Assembly: GCF_018619335.1 (NCBI RefSeq)
Contig: NZ_JAHHDX010000015.1
Location: 27,723 to 91,722, forward strand
Direction: 5' to 3'
From: Alteromonas sp. ALT199
Lineage (GTDB): Bacteria; Pseudomonadota; Gammaproteobacteria; Enterobacterales; Alteromonadaceae
Length of the DNA: 64,000 nucleotides
Positions 52,277 through 64,000 of this stretch are shown piece by piece. The first letter of the stretch is position 1. Every line of letters starts with the position of its first letter. The notes beneath the pieces are model-generated. The model did no database searches, had not been told where the DNA came from, and was given only the letters and a program-made list of their open reading frames with translations. A program made the translations under genes and the position numbers.

Positions 52277-55200
52277 ATGGTTTACTCTTATAGCGAAAAG
52301 AAACGTATCCGTAAGGATTTTGGCAAACGCCCACAGGTATTGGAAATTCCATACCTTCTTTCAATTCAGCTTGATTCTTTCAAAAAGTTTATTGAGACCG
52401 ATCCGGAAGCTCAATACGGTTTGGAAGCAGCATTTCGTTCCGTTTTTCCAATTAAAAGTTACTCAGGTAGTTCAGAGCTTCAATATGTAAGCTACCGCCT
52501 GGGAGAGCCAGTTTTCGACGTTAAAGAATGTCAAATTCGTGGCGTAACTTTCTCTGCTCCGTTAAGAGTAAAACTACGGTTAGTGTTGTTCGATAAAGAC
52601 GCTGCCCCAGGTACCGTAAAAGATATTAAAGAACAAGAAGTGTACATGGGCGAGATCCCATTGATGACTGAGAACGGTACGTTCGTTATCAATGGTACTG
52701 AGCGTGTTATCGTGTCACAGCTACACCGTTCACCTGGTGTATTCTTTGATCACGACAAAGGTAAAACCCACTCGTCAGGTAAAGTGCTTTATAATGCACG
52801 TGTAATTCCTTACCGTGGTTCGTGGTTAGACTTCGAGTTTGACCCGAAAGATAACCTATTCGTACGTATCGACCGTCGTCGTAAATTGCCTGCAACAATT
52901 ATCTTGCGCGCACTTGAAATGACATCTGAAGAAATCCTAGATACTTTCTTCGATAAAGTAAGTGTACGTATCGACAAAGACAAGTTGATGATGGAAGTGG
53001 TACCAGATCGCCTTCGTGGTGAAACTGCCGCTTTTGATATTATCGATGGTGAAGGCAACGTTGTTGTTGAAACCGGTCGTCGTATCTCAGCACGTCACAC
53101 TCGTGCACTAGAGAAAGCAGGTCTTACTGAGCTTGAAGTTCCAGCTGATTACTTAATTGGCCGCGTATACGCTGCTACTTACGTAAACGAAGACACTGGC
53201 GAAGTTATTGTAAGCGCGAACGAAGAACTTACCCTTGAAAACCTTGCGGCACTAAGCCAAGCGGGTATCAAAGAGTTTGAAACGCTTTACATCAACGAAC
53301 TTGATCACGGTTCATACATTTCAGATACATTGCGTATCGACTCTTCAACTAACCGCCTTGAAGCACTAGTTGAAATTTACCGTATGATGCGTCCTGGTGA
53401 GCCACCAACAAAAGACGCAGCAGAAACCTTGTTCGATAACTTGTTCTTCTCTGACGAACGTTACGACCTATCTTCTGTTGGCCGCATGAAGTTCAACCGC
53501 CGTCTAGGTCGTGAAGAACTTATTGGTTCAGGCACGCTAGACAAAGAAGACATTATTTCTGTTATGAAGCAGCTAATAATGATTCGTGACGGTAAAGATG
53601 AAGTAGATGATATCGATCACCTAGGTAACCGTCGTATCCGTTCTGTTGGTGAAATGGCAGAGAACCAATTCCGCGTTGGTCTTGTACGTGTAGAACGTGC
53701 AGTTAAAGAGCGTCTAAGTTTAGGCGATCTAGACAACGTAATGCCACAGGACCTAATTAACGCTAAGCCAATCTCGGCTGCGGTTAAAGAGTTCTTCGGT
53801 TCATCTCAGCTTTCTCAGTTCATGGACCAAAACAACCCGCTATCAGAAGTAACGCACAAGCGTCGTATTTCTGCATTAGGCCCGGGTGGTCTTACACGTG
53901 AACGTGCAGGCTTCGAGGTTCGAGACGTACACCCGACTCACTACGGTCGTCTATGTCCAATCGAAACGCCGGAAGGCCCGAACATCGGTCTTATTAACTC
54001 ATTGGCAAGCTTCGCGCGCACCAATGACTTCGGTTTCCTTGAAACACCTTTCCGTCGCATTGTTGACGGTGTGGTAACAGACGAAATCGATTACTTATCT
54101 GCAATTGAAGAAGGTCAATTCGCAATCGCTCAGGCTAACATTGCTTTGACTGAGAATGGCGAGTTGGTAGACGACCTAATTCCATGTCGTCACCGCGGTG
54201 AAACTACTTTGATGCCGACTGAAGACATCAAATACATGGACGTTTCACCACAGCAAATCGTTTCAATTGCTGCGAGCATTATTCCATTCCTAGAGCACGA
54301 TGACGCAAACCGTGCACTTATGGGTGCGAACATGCAACGTCAGGCAGTACCTACGTTGCGCGCTGATAAGCCGCTAGTTGGTACCGGTATGGAAAGAACT
54401 ATCGCGGTTGACTCAGGTGTTACTGTAGTTGCTAAGCGCGGTGGTGTTGTTGACTATGTTGATGCCAGCCGTATCGTAATTAAAGTAGATGAAGATGAAA
54501 TGCTTCCAGGTGAAGCAGGTATCGATATCTACAACCTGACTAAATACACGCGTTCTAACCAGAACACTTGTATCAATCAGAAGCCTACCTGTAGCGTTGG
54601 CGACCCGATTGTTACTGGTGACGTGCTAGCTGACGGTCCTTCAACGGACTTAGGTGACCTTGCACTTGGTCAGAACATGCGTATCGCATTCATGCCGTGG
54701 AATGGTTACAACTTTGAGGATTCAATCCTTATTTCTGAGCGTGTAGCACAGGAAGATCGTTTTACTACAATCCACATTCAAGAGCTTAGCTGTATCGCTC
54801 GTGATACTAAGCTTGGGCCAGAAGAGATTTCTTCTGATATCCCGAACGTGGGTGAATCTGCACTAAGCAAGCTTGATGAATCAGGTGTTGTTTACATTGG
54901 TGCAGAAGTGAAAGGCGGTGACATCCTAGTAGGTAAAGTAACGCCTAAAGGTGAGACTCAGCTTACGCCAGAAGAGAAACTACTACGTGCAATCTTCGGT
55001 GAGAAAGCGTCTGACGTTAAAGATACGTCGCTACGTGTACCTAACTCTGTTCACGGTACAGTAATTGACGTTCAAGTATTTACCCGTGACGGTGTAGAGA
55101 AAGACAAGCGTGCGCTTGAAATTGAAGACATGCAGCTACGTCAGGTTAAGAAAGACCTTACTGATGAGTTCGAAATTCTTGCAGACGGTATCTTTGCCCG

Positions 55201-56305
55201 TGCGCAAACTGCACTTCTACGTGCTGGTGTTGACCAAGCTAAGCTTGACAGCCTACCGCGTGAAAAGTGGTTTGAAATTGCACTTAACAGCGAAGATGCA
55301 CAGCTAGAGCTAGACCAAATCGCAGATCAACACGCTGAAATTAAAGCGGACTTCGATAAGAAGTTTGAAACTAAGCGTCGTAAGATCACACAAGGCGACG
55401 ACCTAGCGCCTGGCGTACTTAAGATTGTTAAGGTTTACCTTGCAGTTAAGCGTCACATCCAACCGGGTGACAAGATGGCCGGACGTCACGGTAACAAAGG
55501 TGTTATCTCGACTATCCAGCCTGTAGAAGACATGCCATACGATGCTAACGGTACGCCGGTAGATATCGTTCTTAACCCACTAGGTGTACCGTCTCGTATG
55601 AACATCGGTCAGATCCTAGAAACGCACTTGGGTATGGCTGCACACGGTCTTGGTGTGAAGATTGATCGCATGATAAAAGAGCAGCGTGAGCTGGCTGAAC
55701 TACGTGAGTTCTTGAAGAAGGTGTACGAGCTTGGTGAAAATCACCAAGAAGTTGACATCGACAACTTCACAGACCACGAAGTACGTCGCTTAGCAGAAAA
55801 CCTTCGTAAGGGTGTTCCAATCGCAACGCCTGTATTCGATGGTGCTCGTGAATCTGAAATCAAAGAAATGCTGAAGCTTGCTGATATTCCAGAAAGCGGT
55901 CAGATTTCATTGTTCGACGGTCGTACCGGTCGCGAGTTTGAGCGTCCAGTTACGGTTGGTTACATGTACATGCTGAAACTGAACCACTTAGTAGACGACA
56001 AAATGCACGCGCGTTCTACTGGTTCATACAGCCTTGTTACACAGCAGCCTCTTGGTGGTAAAGCACAGTTTGGTGGTCAGCGCTTCGGTGAGATGGAAGT
56101 GTGGGCACTTGAAGCATACGGTGCAGCATATACCCTTCAGGAAATGCTTACTGTTAAGTCAGATGACGTTAACGGCCGTACCAAGATGTACAAGAACATC
56201 GTCGATGGCGACCACAGAATGGAGCCTGGCATGCCAGAATCATTCAACGTACTACTTAAAGAAATTCGCTCGTTGGGTATCAACATCGAACTTGAAGAAA
56301 AGTAA
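52277..56305 (+). CDS. rpoB: DNA-directed RNA polymerase subunit beta
   Basis: A 1342-aa catalytic subunit identical in length to E. coli RpoB. The rifampicin-binding cluster reads [20 protein letters not shown] followed by [10 protein letters not shown], with wild-type Asp, His and Ser at the main resistance positions, so a rifampicin-sensitive form is predicted. Other landmarks: [32 protein letters not shown] and [15 protein letters not shown]. Transcribed with rpoC (81-base gap) and, through a leaky terminator, with rplJL. Confidence 0.99.
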   Translation: MVYSYSEKKRIRKDFGKRPQVLEIPYLLSIQLDSFKKFIETDPEAQYGLEAAFRSVFPIKSYSGSSELQYVSYRLGEPVFDVKECQIRGVTFSAPLRVKLRLVLFDKDAAPGTVKDIKEQEVYMGEIPLMTENGTFVINGTERVIVSQLHRSPGVFFDHDKGKTHSSGKVLYNARVIPYRGSWLDFEFDPKDNLFVRIDRRRKLPATIILRALEMTSEEILDTFFDKVSVRIDKDKLMMEVVPDRLRGETAAFDIIDGEGNVVVETGRRISARHTRALEKAGLTELEVPADYLIGRVYAATYVNEDTGEVIVSANEELTLENLAALSQAGIKEFETLYINELDHGSYISDTLRIDSSTNRLEALVEIYRMMRPGEPPTKDAAETLFDNLFFSDERYDLSSVGRMKFNRRLGREELIGSGTLDKEDIISVMKQLIMIRDGKDEVDDIDHLGNRRIRSVGEMAENQFRVGLVRVERAVKERLSLGDLDNVMPQDLINAKPISAAVKEFFGSSQLSQFMDQNNPLSEVTHKRRISALGPGGLTRERAGFEVRDVHPTHYGRLCPIETPEGPNIGLINSLASFARTNDFGFLETPFRRIVDGVVTDEIDYLSAIEEGQFAIAQANIALTENGELVDDLIPCRHRGETTLMPTEDIKYMDVSPQQIVSIAASIIPFLEHDDANRALMGANMQRQAVPTLRADKPLVGTGMERTIAVDSGVTVVAKRGGVVDYVDASRIVIKVDEDEMLPGEAGIDIYNLTKYTRSNQNTCINQKPTCSVGDPIVTGDVLADGPSTDLGDLALGQNMRIAFMPWNGYNFEDSILISERVAQEDRFTTIHIQELSCIARDTKLGPEEISSDIPNVGESALSKLDESGVVYIGAEVKGGDILVGKVTPKGETQLTPEEKLLRAIFGEKASDVKDTSLRVPNSVHGTVIDVQVFTRDGVEKDKRALEIEDMQLRQVKKDLTDEFEILADGIFARAQTALLRAGVDQAKLDSLPREKWFEIALNSEDAQLELDQIADQHAEIKADFDKKFETKRRKITQGDDLAPGVLKIVKVYLAVKRHIQPGDKMAGRHGNKGVISTIQPVEDMPYDANGTPVDIVLNPLGVPSRMNIGQILETHLGMAAHGLGVKIDRMIKEQRELAELREFLKKVYELGENHQEVDIDNFTDHEVRRLAENLRKGVPIATPVFDGARESEIKEMLKLADIPESGQISLFDGRTGREFERPVTVGYMYMLKLNHLVDDKMHARSTGSYSLVTQQPLGGKAQFGGQRFGEMEVWALEAYGAAYTLQEMLTVKSDDVNGRTKMYKNIVDGDHRMEPGMPESFNVLLKEIRSLGINIELEEK

Positions 56306-56337
56306 TACGGCAATCGCCGCGTAATGTTATGAGATGG

Positions 56338-56355
56338 CCCGGCGCTTGCGCCGGG
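56338..56355 (+). other. GC-rich hairpin in rpoB-rpoC spacer
   Basis: CCCGGCGC-TT-GCGCCGGG perfect 8-base arms with a 2-base loop and no T-run. It ends 31 bases before the rpoC start and may stabilise the upstream mRNA end after processing rather than terminate. Confidence 0.6.
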
Positions 56356-56386
56356 TTCTAGAGACTGACTCCGCTGGGAGAGTAAT

Positions 56387-59300
56387 GTGAAAGACTTATT
56401 AAAGTTTCTAAAGCAACAAAACAAGACCGAAGAATTCGATAATATTCGAATCGGTCTGTCTTCACCTGACATGATTCGTTCATGGTCATTTGGTGAAGTT
56501 AAGAAGCCTGAAACAATTAACTACCGTACGTTCAAGCCTGAGCGTGACGGTCTGTTCTGTGCGCGTATCTTTGGTCCGGTTAAAGACTACGAGTGTCTTT
56601 GCGGTAAGTATAAGCGCCTTAAACACCGTGGTGTTATCTGTGAGAAGTGTGGCGTTGAAGTTACACTGACTAAAGTACGTCGTGAGCGTATGGGTCACAT
56701 CGAGCTAGCTAGCCCGGTTGCACACATCTGGTTCCTTAAATCACTTCCGTCTCGTATCGGCTTAATGCTTGATATGACACTTCGTGATATTGAACGTGTA
56801 CTTTATTTTGAATCATACGTGGTAACAGAGCCGGGTATGACGACGCTTGAGCGCAGCCAACTTCTTAACGAAGAAGAATACTTGGATGCACTTGAAGAGC
56901 ACGGTGACGAGTTTGATGCGAAGATGGGTGCTGAAGCAGTATTCGATCTTCTAACAGTACTTGACGTAGACGCAGATGTTGCGGCTATGCGTGAAGAGCT
57001 GCCTTCAATCAACTCTGAAACTAAGCGTAAGAAGATCACTAAGCGTCTTAAATTGCTTGAGTCATTCCAGCAGTCTGGTAACAAGCCAGAGTGGATGATC
57101 ATGACGGTACTGCCGGTACTTCCGCCAGATTTACGTCCTCTAGTTCCACTAGATGGCGGCCGTTTTGCAACGTCTGACCTGAACGACCTTTACCGTCGTG
57201 TAATTAACCGTAACAACCGTCTTAAGCGTCTTCTAGACCTTGCTGCTCCAGACATTATCGTACGCAACGAAAAGCGTATGCTTCAAGAGTCTGTTGATGC
57301 GCTTCTAGATAACGGACGTCGTGGTCGTGCAATTACCGGTTCTAACAAGCGTCCACTTAAGTCGCTTGCAGATATGATCAAAGGTAAGCAAGGTCGTTTC
57401 CGTCAAAACCTTCTTGGTAAGCGTGTTGACTACTCAGGCCGTTCTGTAATTACCGTTGGTCCTACACTACGTCTTCATCAGTGTGGTCTTCCTAAGAAGA
57501 TGGCACTTGAGCTATTTAAGCCGTTTATCTACGGAAAGCTTGAAGGTCGTGGTCTTGCGACAACAATTAAAGCAGCTAAGAAGCTTGTAGAGCGCGAAGC
57601 ACCAGAGGTTTGGGACGTACTAGACGACGTTATCCGTGAACACCCGGTACTACTTAACCGTGCACCTACACTTCACCGTTTGGGTATCCAGGCATTCGAA
57701 CCAACACTAATCGAAGGTAAAGCGATTCAGCTTCACCCGCTAGTGTGTGCGGCGTACAACGCCGACTTCGATGGTGACCAAATGGCGGTACACGTTCCGT
57801 TGACAATCGAAGCACAGCTAGAAGCTCGTGCACTAATGATGTCAACGAACAACATTCTGTCGCCAGCGAACGGTGAGCCAATCATCGTACCTTCACAGGA
57901 CGTTGTATTGGGTCTTTACTACCTAACGCGTGACAAAGTAAACGGCTTAGGCGAAGGCATGGTGTTTACCAGCCCGAATGAAGCAGAAAAAGCGTACCGT
58001 ACAGGTAATGCTGAGCTTCACTCTCGCGTTAAAGTACGTATTACTGAATATGACATCGATGAAGATGGCAACAAAACTGAGAAAGTAACCCTAACTGACA
58101 CTACTGTTGGTCGTGCGATTTTCTCATTGATCCTTCCAAAGGGTCTGCCATTTGAAATCATTAACCAAGCGATGGGCAAGAAGCAAATTTCAAAACTATT
58201 GAATGCTTGTTACCGTACGCTAGGTCTGAAAGACACAGTAATTGCTGCTGACCAAATCATGTATACCGGTTTCCACTACGCGATGATCGCGGGTGCGTCT
58301 GTTGGTATCGACGATATGGTTATCCCTGCTGCTAAGAAAGAAATTATCGACGCGGCGGAAGCAGAAGTTATCGAAATTCAGGAACAGTTCCAAAACGGTC
58401 TTGTTACCGCGGGTGAGCGTTACAACAAAGTTATCGATATCTGGTCAAATGCCAACGAAAAAGTTGCTAAGGCCATGATGGATAACCTTAAGACTGACAT
58501 CGTAATTAACCGCGATGGCGAAGAAGAAGAGCAATCATCATTTAACTCAGTTTACATGATGGCCGACTCGGGTGCTCGTGGTAGTGCCGCTCAGATTCGT
58601 CAGCTTGCAGGTATGCGTGGTCTGATGGCTAAGCCAGATGGCTCAATCATCGAAACCCCAATTACGGCGAACTTCCGTGAAGGTCTGAACGTACTACAGT
58701 ACTTCATCTCAACTCACGGTGCTCGTAAAGGTCTAGCGGATACCGCACTTAAGACAGCTAACTCGGGTTACCTAACACGTCGTCTAGTAGACGTTGCACA
58801 AGATTTGGTAATCACTAACGACGACTGTGGCACATTCGAAGGTGTTCAAATGACACCACTAATCGAAGGTGGCGACGTTGTTGAGCCACTACGCGAGCGT
58901 GTACTAGGTCGTGTGGTAGCAGAAGATGTACTTAAGCCAGGTACTAACGAAGTACTAGTAGAGCGTAACGTTCTTCTAGACGAAGCGTTAGTAGACATGC
59001 TTGAAGCTAACTCAGTTGACCAGATCCAAGTACGCTCGGTAATCACTTGTGACAATGACTTCGGTGTTTGTGCTAAGTGTTACGGTCGTGACCTTGCTCG
59101 TGGACACATGGTTGGAAGCGGTGAATCGGTTGGTGTTATTGCAGCACAGTCAATCGGTGAACCAGGTACACAGCTTACCATGCGTACGTTCCACATCGGT
59201 GGTGCGGCATCACGAGCTTCTGCTGAGAACAGCGTTCAGGTTAAAACGGCGGGTAGCCTTAAGCTACACAATGAAAAATCAGTACGTAACTCAGACGGCA

Positions 59301-60559
59301 AAGTGGTTATTGTTTCTCGTTCAACAGAGCTTACTGTTATCGATGAACAAGGTCGTGAGAAAGAACGCTATAAAGTACCTTACGGTGCTGTACTTAGCGT
59401 GGATGACGGTGCAACTATTGCAGCTGGCGACGTTGTTGCTAACTGGGATCCGCATAGTCACCCAATCGTCACTGAACGTGCAGCTAAGATTAGCTTCGCA
59501 GATATTGATGATTCTAACACTGAAATGCAGCAAGACGAGCTTACTGGTTTAACTCGTATCGTTGTTAAAGACCTTGCGAAAGTTAACTCTAAAGAGCCTA
59601 AGCTAATTCTTGAAAGCGACGAGTTCGGTCTTCAAGAAATTCGTCTTCCAAGCTTCACAACTATCGAAGCAAAAGAAGGCAAAGTAGCGAACGAAGGTGA
59701 CGTGTTAGCGCGTATCCCTCAGGAAAGCTCGAAAACTCGTGATATCACGGGTGGTCTACCGCGCGTTGCGGACCTATTTGAAGCTCGTAAGCCTAAAGAG
59801 CCTGCAATTCTTGCAGAAATCTCAGGTACTATCGGCTTCGGTAAAGAGACCAAAGGTAAGAAGCGTCTTGTAATTACACCTGCAGAGGGTGACGCATACG
59901 AAGAGATGATTCCGAAGTGGCGTCAGCTTAACGTGTTCGAAGGTGAGAAAGTGGAAAAAGGCGAAGTTATCGCCGATGGTCCAGAGTCTCCACACGATAT
60001 CCTACGTCTACGTGGTATCTCAGCTGTAGCGAACTACATCGTGAACGAAGTTCAGGAAGTATATCGTCTACAGGGTGTTAAGATTAACGATAAGCACATC
60101 GAAGTAGTTATCCGTCAGATGCTACGTAAGTGTCTTATCACGCACCCAGGCGATACGCAGTTCCTTGAAGGCGAACAGGTTGAAGTATCGAACGTTAAAG
60201 TGGCAAACCGTGAAATTGAAAAACACGGTAAGATCCCTGCGCAGTACGAAACACAGCTGCTTGGTATCACTAAAGCGTCACTGTCTACTGAGTCATTTAT
60301 CTCAGCGGCATCGTTCCAAGAAACAACACGTGTTCTAACTGAAGCTGCGGTTCAAGGTAAAGAAGATGACCTACGCGGTCTGAAAGAAAACGTAATCGTT
60401 GGACGTCTAATTCCAGCGGGTACCGGTTTCGCATACCACGAACGCCGCGCACAGCGTCGCAAAGAGCAAATCGAAGAAATGTCAGTTTCTGCTGCTGAAG
60501 CAGAACAGGCACTAACCGAAGCGCTTAATGCAGGTGCAGACGAAGATACTGCCGAATAA
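56387..60559 (+). CDS. rpoC: DNA-directed RNA polymerase subunit beta'
   Basis: A 1390-aa catalytic subunit. GTG start with GGGAGAG upstream; the N-terminal zinc finger is [19 protein letters not shown], the catalytic Mg motif [12 protein letters not shown], the bridge-helix/trigger-loop region [22 protein letters not shown], and a second zinc site [13 protein letters not shown]. Slightly shorter than E. coli (1407 aa), with a shorter acidic C-terminal tail. It ends the rpoBC unit, followed by a palindrome and a strong terminator. Confidence 0.99.
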   Translation: MKDLLKFLKQQNKTEEFDNIRIGLSSPDMIRSWSFGEVKKPETINYRTFKPERDGLFCARIFGPVKDYECLCGKYKRLKHRGVICEKCGVEVTLTKVRRERMGHIELASPVAHIWFLKSLPSRIGLMLDMTLRDIERVLYFESYVVTEPGMTTLERSQLLNEEEYLDALEEHGDEFDAKMGAEAVFDLLTVLDVDADVAAMREELPSINSETKRKKITKRLKLLESFQQSGNKPEWMIMTVLPVLPPDLRPLVPLDGGRFATSDLNDLYRRVINRNNRLKRLLDLAAPDIIVRNEKRMLQESVDALLDNGRRGRAITGSNKRPLKSLADMIKGKQGRFRQNLLGKRVDYSGRSVITVGPTLRLHQCGLPKKMALELFKPFIYGKLEGRGLATTIKAAKKLVEREAPEVWDVLDDVIREHPVLLNRAPTLHRLGIQAFEPTLIEGKAIQLHPLVCAAYNADFDGDQMAVHVPLTIEAQLEARALMMSTNNILSPANGEPIIVPSQDVVLGLYYLTRDKVNGLGEGMVFTSPNEAEKAYRTGNAELHSRVKVRITEYDIDEDGNKTEKVTLTDTTVGRAIFSLILPKGLPFEIINQAMGKKQISKLLNACYRTLGLKDTVIAADQIMYTGFHYAMIAGASVGIDDMVIPAAKKEIIDAAEAEVIEIQEQFQNGLVTAGERYNKVIDIWSNANEKVAKAMMDNLKTDIVINRDGEEEEQSSFNSVYMMADSGARGSAAQIRQLAGMRGLMAKPDGSIIETPITANFREGLNVLQYFISTHGARKGLADTALKTANSGYLTRRLVDVAQDLVITNDDCGTFEGVQMTPLIEGGDVVEPLRERVLGRVVAEDVLKPGTNEVLVERNVLLDEALVDMLEANSVDQIQVRSVITCDNDFGVCAKCYGRDLARGHMVGSGESVGVIAAQSIGEPGTQLTMRTFHIGGAASRASAENSVQVKTAGSLKLHNEKSVRNSDGKVVIVSRSTELTVIDEQGREKERYKVPYGAVLSVDDGATIAAGDVVANWDPHSHPIVTERAAKISFADIDDSNTEMQQDELTGLTRIVVKDLAKVNSKEPKLILESDEFGLQEIRLPSFTTIEAKEGKVANEGDVLARIPQESSKTRDITGGLPRVADLFEARKPKEPAILAEISGTIGFGKETKGKKRLVITPAEGDAYEEMIPKWRQLNVFEGEKVEKGEVIADGPESPHDILRLRGISAVANYIVNEVQEVYRLQGVKINDKHIEVVIRQMLRKCLITHPGDTQFLEGEQVEVSNVKVANREIEKHGKIPAQYETQLLGITKASLSTESFISAASFQETTRVLTEAAVQGKEDDLRGLKENVIVGRLIPAGTGFAYHERRAQRRKEQIEEMSVSAAEAEQALTEALNAGADEDTAE

Positions 60560-60570
60560 GGCAAGATCAT

Positions 60571-60592
60571 AGGAGTACGTTAACGTACTCCT
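60571..60592. other. 22-base perfect palindrome just after rpoC
   Basis: AGGAGTACGTT and its exact complement AACGTACTCCT meet without a loop, 11 bases after the rpoC stop. There is no T-run, so it is more likely an mRNA 3'-end stabiliser or protein site than the main terminator, which is at 60685. Confidence 0.6.
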
Positions 60593-60684
60593 AACAAATT
60601 GGCAGTTCAGTTGTACAGATTGCAGATAAATTAACTGCTTAACCTTTGTACAGCTTGACAGTCAGGGCGATGATCTTTAATATT

Positions 60685-60740
60685 CCGCGACCCGATTTTG
60701 GATAGCCTTTAAAAGGCTCGATAAACGGTCGCGGTTTTTT
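60685..60740 (+). terminator. Strong terminator between rpoC and rpsL
   Basis: Outer stem CCGCGACC (60685-60692) / GGTCGCGG (60727-60734) with an inner AGCCTTT/AAAGGCT stem and six T after it (60735-60740). It ends the rpoBC transcript; the str operon (rpsL) must then use its own promoter in the 128 bases that follow, where I see TTGACG and TTCACA elements but no clear -10. Confidence 0.9.
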
Positions 60741-60868
60741 GTATCAGCGCTCAGTGAATATTGACGAGCACAATGTTCACAAACAAGAGCGATTAATAGA
60801 TTAATCGCATTAATATGGACCCAGTCGCTGTGATTGGGTTTTCGTAGTTTTTAATCAGGAGCTAGTTA

Positions 60869-61243
60869 ATGGCAACAGTTAACCAGTTAGTGCGCAAGCC
60901 GCGTAGAAAGCCCGTTGAAAAAAGCAACGTAGCTGCTCTACAAGCTTGTCCACAAAGACGTGGTGTATGTACTCGTGTATATACTACTACGCCTAAGAAA
61001 CCAAACTCTGCACTACGTAAAGTATGTCGTGTACGTCTAACTAACGGTTTTGAAGTTTCTTCATACATCGGTGGTGAAGGTCACAACTTGCAAGAGCACA
61101 GTGTAGTACTTATCCGTGGTGGTCGTGTTAAAGATCTACCAGGTGTTCGTTATCACACAGTTCGCGGTACTCTTGACTGCGCAGGTGTAAACGATCGTAG
61201 ACAAGCCCGTTCTAAGTACGGCGCGAAGAAGCCTAAATCATAA
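60869..61243 (+). CDS. rpsL: 30S ribosomal protein S12
   Basis: A 124-aa decoding-centre protein. [13 protein letters not shown] (with the streptomycin-target Lys) and [17 protein letters not shown] (second resistance region) are wild type, so a streptomycin-sensitive form is predicted. First gene of the str operon rpsL-rpsG-fusA-tuf. CAGGAG lies 10 bases before the ATG. Confidence 0.99.
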   Translation: MATVNQLVRKPRRKPVEKSNVAALQACPQRRGVCTRVYTTTPKKPNSALRKVCRVRLTNGFEVSSYIGGEGHNLQEHSVVLIRGGRVKDLPGVRYHTVRGTLDCAGVNDRRQARSKYGAKKPKS

Positions 61244-61318
61244 CGGTTCTCCGTTAGTAAGGCCAAACTGAAGTTTAAGAGTTTTGGGTTTTCCCTGAAT
61301 TCATACGGAGAATAGAAA

Positions 61319-61789
61319 ATGCCAAGAAGAAGAGTCGTAGGTCAACGTAAAATCCTACCAGAGCCAAAATTTGGTTCACAACTGCTTGCGAAATTCATGA
61401 ATGTCGTAATGCTCGACGGCAAAAAGTCAGTCGCTGAAAGAATCGTTTACGGTGCGCTTGAGATTGTTGCTGAAAAAACCGGCAAAGCACACCTAGATAT
61501 CTTCGAGGAAGCGCTTGATAACATCCGCCCAACAGTAGAGGTTAAGTCTCGTCGTGTTGGTGGTTCAACTTATCAGGTTCCAGTTGAAGTACGTCCAGTT
61601 CGTCGTAACGCGCTAGGTATGCGTTGGATGGTAGAAGCTGCACGTAAACGTGGCGAAAAGTCTATGGCACAACGCCTAGCGGCTGAAATGCTAGACGCAG
61701 CAGATAACAAAGGTTCAGCGGTTAAGAAACGTGAAGACGTTCACCGTATGGCCGAAGCAAACAAAGCGTTTGCTCACTACCGTTGGTAA
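61319..61789 (+). CDS. rpsG: 30S ribosomal protein S7
   Basis: A 156-aa primary 16S-binding protein of the 30S head and, in E. coli, the translational repressor of the str operon. Landmarks [48 protein letters not shown] and [18 protein letters not shown]. The 75-base gap to rpsL is in the range where S7 binds in E. coli; the sequence there is AT-rich without a motif I can name. Confidence 0.99.
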   Translation: MPRRRVVGQRKILPEPKFGSQLLAKFMNVVMLDGKKSVAERIVYGALEIVAEKTGKAHLDIFEEALDNIRPTVEVKSRRVGGSTYQVPVEVRPVRRNALGMRWMVEAARKRGEKSMAQRLAAEMLDAADNKGSAVKKREDVHRMAEANKAFAHYRW

Positions 61790-61816
61790 TCAACGTTATT
61801 TAACTGAGAGAGATTT

Positions 61817-63919
61817 ATGCCTCGTAAGACCTCGATTGAGCGTTATCGCAATATTGGTATTGTGGCTCACGTGGACGCGGGTAAAACCACGACCACAGAG
61901 CGAGTCCTGTTTTATACAGGGCTGTCTCACAAAATCGGTGAAGTGCACGATGGTGCTGCTACCATGGACTGGATGGAGCAAGAGCAGGAGCGTGGTATTA
62001 CTATCACGTCTGCTGCAACAACTTGTTTTTGGTCTGGTATGGAGCAACAGTTCGATCAGCACAGAATTAACATCATCGACACACCTGGACACGTAGACTT
62101 TACTATTGAAGTAGAGCGTTCATTACGTGTACTAGACGGTGCAGTTGTTGTTTTCTGTGGGTCTTCTGGGGTAGAACCTCAATCAGAGACAGTCTGGCGA
62201 CAGGCTGACAAATATCAAGTGCCACGCCTTGTGTTCGTTAATAAAATGGACCGGGCTGGCGCTGATTTTGAGCGTGTTGTGGGTCAAATCCGCAAACGTT
62301 TAGGCGCTAACTGTGTTCCGATTCAAATCAACATGGGCGCTGAAGAGAATTTCCACGGCGTCATCGACCTTGTGAAGATGAAAGCCATCAACTGGAATGA
62401 AGAAGACATGGGTATGACATTTACCTATGATGACATTCCGGCTGAATATTTAGATACCGCTGAGCAGTACCGCACCGAAATGATCGAAGCGGCTGCAGAA
62501 GCGTCTGATGAGCTGATGGATAAGTATTTAGAAGGCGACGAGCTGACTGAAGAAGAAATCCGTTTAGGCCTTCGTACGCGTACACTGAACAACGAAATTG
62601 TTCTTGCCACTTGTGGCAGTGCCTTCAAAAACAAAGGTGTTCAGGCAGTACTAGACTCTGTAATTCATTACCTTCCGTCGCCAACTGAAGTTAAAGCCAT
62701 CACAGGTGTGCTAGACGACAAAGACGAGACTGAAGCAGAGCGTCATTCAAGTGACGATGAGCCATTCTCAGCATTGGCATTTAAGATAGCGACCGACCCG
62801 TTTGTGGGTACGCTCACGTTTTTCCGTTGTTACTCAGGTGTAGTTAATACTGGTGACACGGTTTATAACCCAGTTAAGGGTAAACGCGAGCGATTCGGTC
62901 GTATTGTGCAAATGCATGCGAAAGACCGTGAAGAGCTTAAAGAAGTCCGTGCTGGCGATATCGCAGCGGCAATTGGTCTCAAAGACGTGACAACTGGTGA
63001 TACGCTTTGCGATCCTAATAACGTTATTACGTTAGAGCGTATGGAGTTCCCAGACCCAGTAATTTCAATTGCGGTCGAGCCTAGGTCTCAAGCTGACCAA
63101 GAAAAAATGGGAATGGCCTTAGGTAAGCTTGCTGCAGAAGATCCGTCGTTTAAAGTAAAAACTGACGACGAGACAGGTCAGACAATCATCTCAGGTATGG
63201 GTGAACTTCACCTTGATATCATTGTCGACCGCATGAAGCGTGAGTTTAAAGTTGAATGTAACGTAGGTAACCCCCAGGTTGCTTATCGCGAAACCCTTCG
63301 TAAATCTGTTGAAGTTGAAGGGAAGTTCGTTCGTCAGTCGGGCGGCCGTGGCCAGTTTGGTCATGTATGGTTACGCATTGAGCCTCAGGAAGAAGGTTCA
63401 GGCTACGAATTTGTGAACGAAATCGTCGGTGGTGTTGTACCAAAAGAGTTCATTCCAGCGGTCGATAAAGGAATTCAGGAGCAGATGCGAAGTGGTGTTC
63501 TTGCAGGGTATCCAGTACTTGATGTAAAGGTTACTTTGTTCGATGGTTCATACCACGATGTTGACTCTTCTGAAATGGCGTTTAAGATCGCCGGCTCTAT
63601 GGGTTTCAAAAAAGGCGCCGCAGAAGCAAATCCGGTGTTGCTTGAACCCACGATGAAAGTTGAAGTAACTACTCCAGAAGACTGGATGGGTGATGTAGTT
63701 GGCGACATTAATCGTCGTCGCGGCATGATCGAAGGTATGGAAGATGGCGTAGCAGGTGTTAAAATAATACGTGCAAAAGTGCCGCTTTCAGAAATGTTTG
63801 GCTACGCAACTGACTTGCGTTCACAAACACAAGGTCGTGCTTCATACTCAATGGAGTTCTTCAATTATTCTGAGGCGCCGAACAATGTGGCGCAGGCTAT
63901 TATTGAATCTAGAACTTAA
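61817..63919 (+). CDS. fusA: Elongation factor G
   Basis: A 700-aa translocase GTPase. G1 [10 protein letters not shown]2/G3 RGITIT and DTPGHVD, G4 NKMD, and the domain IV tip region ([15 protein letters not shown], domain IV starting YRETLRKS) are present. It matches E. coli EF-G length (704). Only this fusA copy is in the window. It lies 27 bases after rpsG and 63 bases before tuf. Confidence 0.98.
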   Translation: MPRKTSIERYRNIGIVAHVDAGKTTTTERVLFYTGLSHKIGEVHDGAATMDWMEQEQERGITITSAATTCFWSGMEQQFDQHRINIIDTPGHVDFTIEVERSLRVLDGAVVVFCGSSGVEPQSETVWRQADKYQVPRLVFVNKMDRAGADFERVVGQIRKRLGANCVPIQINMGAEENFHGVIDLVKMKAINWNEEDMGMTFTYDDIPAEYLDTAEQYRTEMIEAAAEASDELMDKYLEGDELTEEEIRLGLRTRTLNNEIVLATCGSAFKNKGVQAVLDSVIHYLPSPTEVKAITGVLDDKDETEAERHSSDDEPFSALAFKIATDPFVGTLTFFRCYSGVVNTGDTVYNPVKGKRERFGRIVQMHAKDREELKEVRAGDIAAAIGLKDVTTGDTLCDPNNVITLERMEFPDPVISIAVEPRSQADQEKMGMALGKLAAEDPSFKVKTDDETGQTIISGMGELHLDIIVDRMKREFKVECNVGNPQVAYRETLRKSVEVEGKFVRQSGGRGQFGHVWLRIEPQEEGSGYEFVNEIVGGVVPKEFIPAVDKGIQEQMRSGVLAGYPVLDVKVTLFDGSYHDVDSSEMAFKIAGSMGFKKGAAEANPVLLEPTMKVEVTTPEDWMGDVVGDINRRRGMIEGMEDGVAGVKIIRAKVPLSEMFGYATDLRSQTQGRASYSMEFFNYSEAPNNVAQAIIESRT

Positions 63920-63982
63920 TCTAAATGAAGGTTCGGTCCGGTCTATTGGTGGGTCGGACTTTTAACTTAGGAAACGAGAAAA

Positions 63983-64000
63983 ATGGCAAAAGAAAAGTTT
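63983..64000 (+). CDS. tuf: Elongation factor Tu, 3'-truncated by window edge
   Basis: Only ATG GCA AAA GAA AAG TTT (MAKEKF) is visible, with GGAAACGAG upstream. This is the standard EF-Tu start, and the position after fusA in the str operon supports the call. No other tuf copy is in the window. Confidence 0.85.

Overview
The window looks like chromosomal DNA of a marine gammaproteobacterium close to Alteromonas. This is inferred from gene content and protein character: a Pseudomonas-type lipase with foldase, a GH13 amylosucrase with an adjacent transporter, FolM/FolE, AguA/AguB, EfpL, and a trpT-secE-nusG-rplKAJL-rpoBC-rpsLG-fusA-tuf run. No database search was possible. Almost all of the window is ordinary single-copy core or accessory chromosome. 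I see no prophage, transposase, integrase, CRISPR array or rRNA operon.

Layout. Positions 1-10.7 kb hold a truncated DUF4112 gene, an acetolactate synthase/aldehyde dehydrogenase pair, a DUF2237 gene, ubiG (broken by a 1-base frameshift), a secreted lipase with its membrane foldase, two overlapping glutathione-transferase genes facing a LysR regulator, and an exported protein of unknown function. From 10.7 to 14.8 kb a ROK-family regulator plus a homocysteine-methyltransferase-family gene diverge from a PfkB fructokinase, followed by the EF-P paralogue EfpL. From 14.9 to 22.9 kb lies a complete ligase-associated DNA repair set (ATP-dependent ligase, MBL exonuclease, Lhr-like helicase, PdeM phosphoesterase), split by an outer-membrane gene remnant and a DUF418 membrane protein.

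From 22.9 to 29.9 kb come a short-repeat cluster (core GGGGTCAGAGTACATTT), the agmatine-to-putrescine genes aguA/aguB, an exported S9 peptidase with a small exported partner, divergent folM and folE, and a CPxCG zinc-ribbon protein. From 30.1 to 44.9 kb are amylosucrase diverging from an MFS transporter, mscS, a glyoxalase-like/aldo-keto reductase pair, a lipocalin, pyrC (a second 1-base frameshift), a periplasmic-binding-like protein coupled to pyrC, dbpA, an ACT-domain protein, a YhhN protein, an M13 metallopeptidase lipoprotein and an RraA-like protein. From 45 kb onward an ABC exporter precedes the transcription/translation supercluster, which runs to the window end where tuf begins.

The most unusual item is a four-gene operon (48281-49322, minus strand) inserted between nusG and rplK. 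It encodes two small glycine-rich peptides with double-glycine leaders, like two-peptide (class IIb) bacteriocins, followed by two small membrane proteins that may confer immunity. It runs against the ribosomal operon, shares a bidirectional terminator with nusG, and has no dedicated peptidase-transporter nearby. Other points of interest are the two frameshifts in normally important biosynthetic genes (sequencing error or real lesion), low-complexity insertions in the DNA ligase, an internally repeated binding-protein-like gene downstream of pyrC, and an inverted-repeat operator candidate between the ROK regulator and fructokinase.
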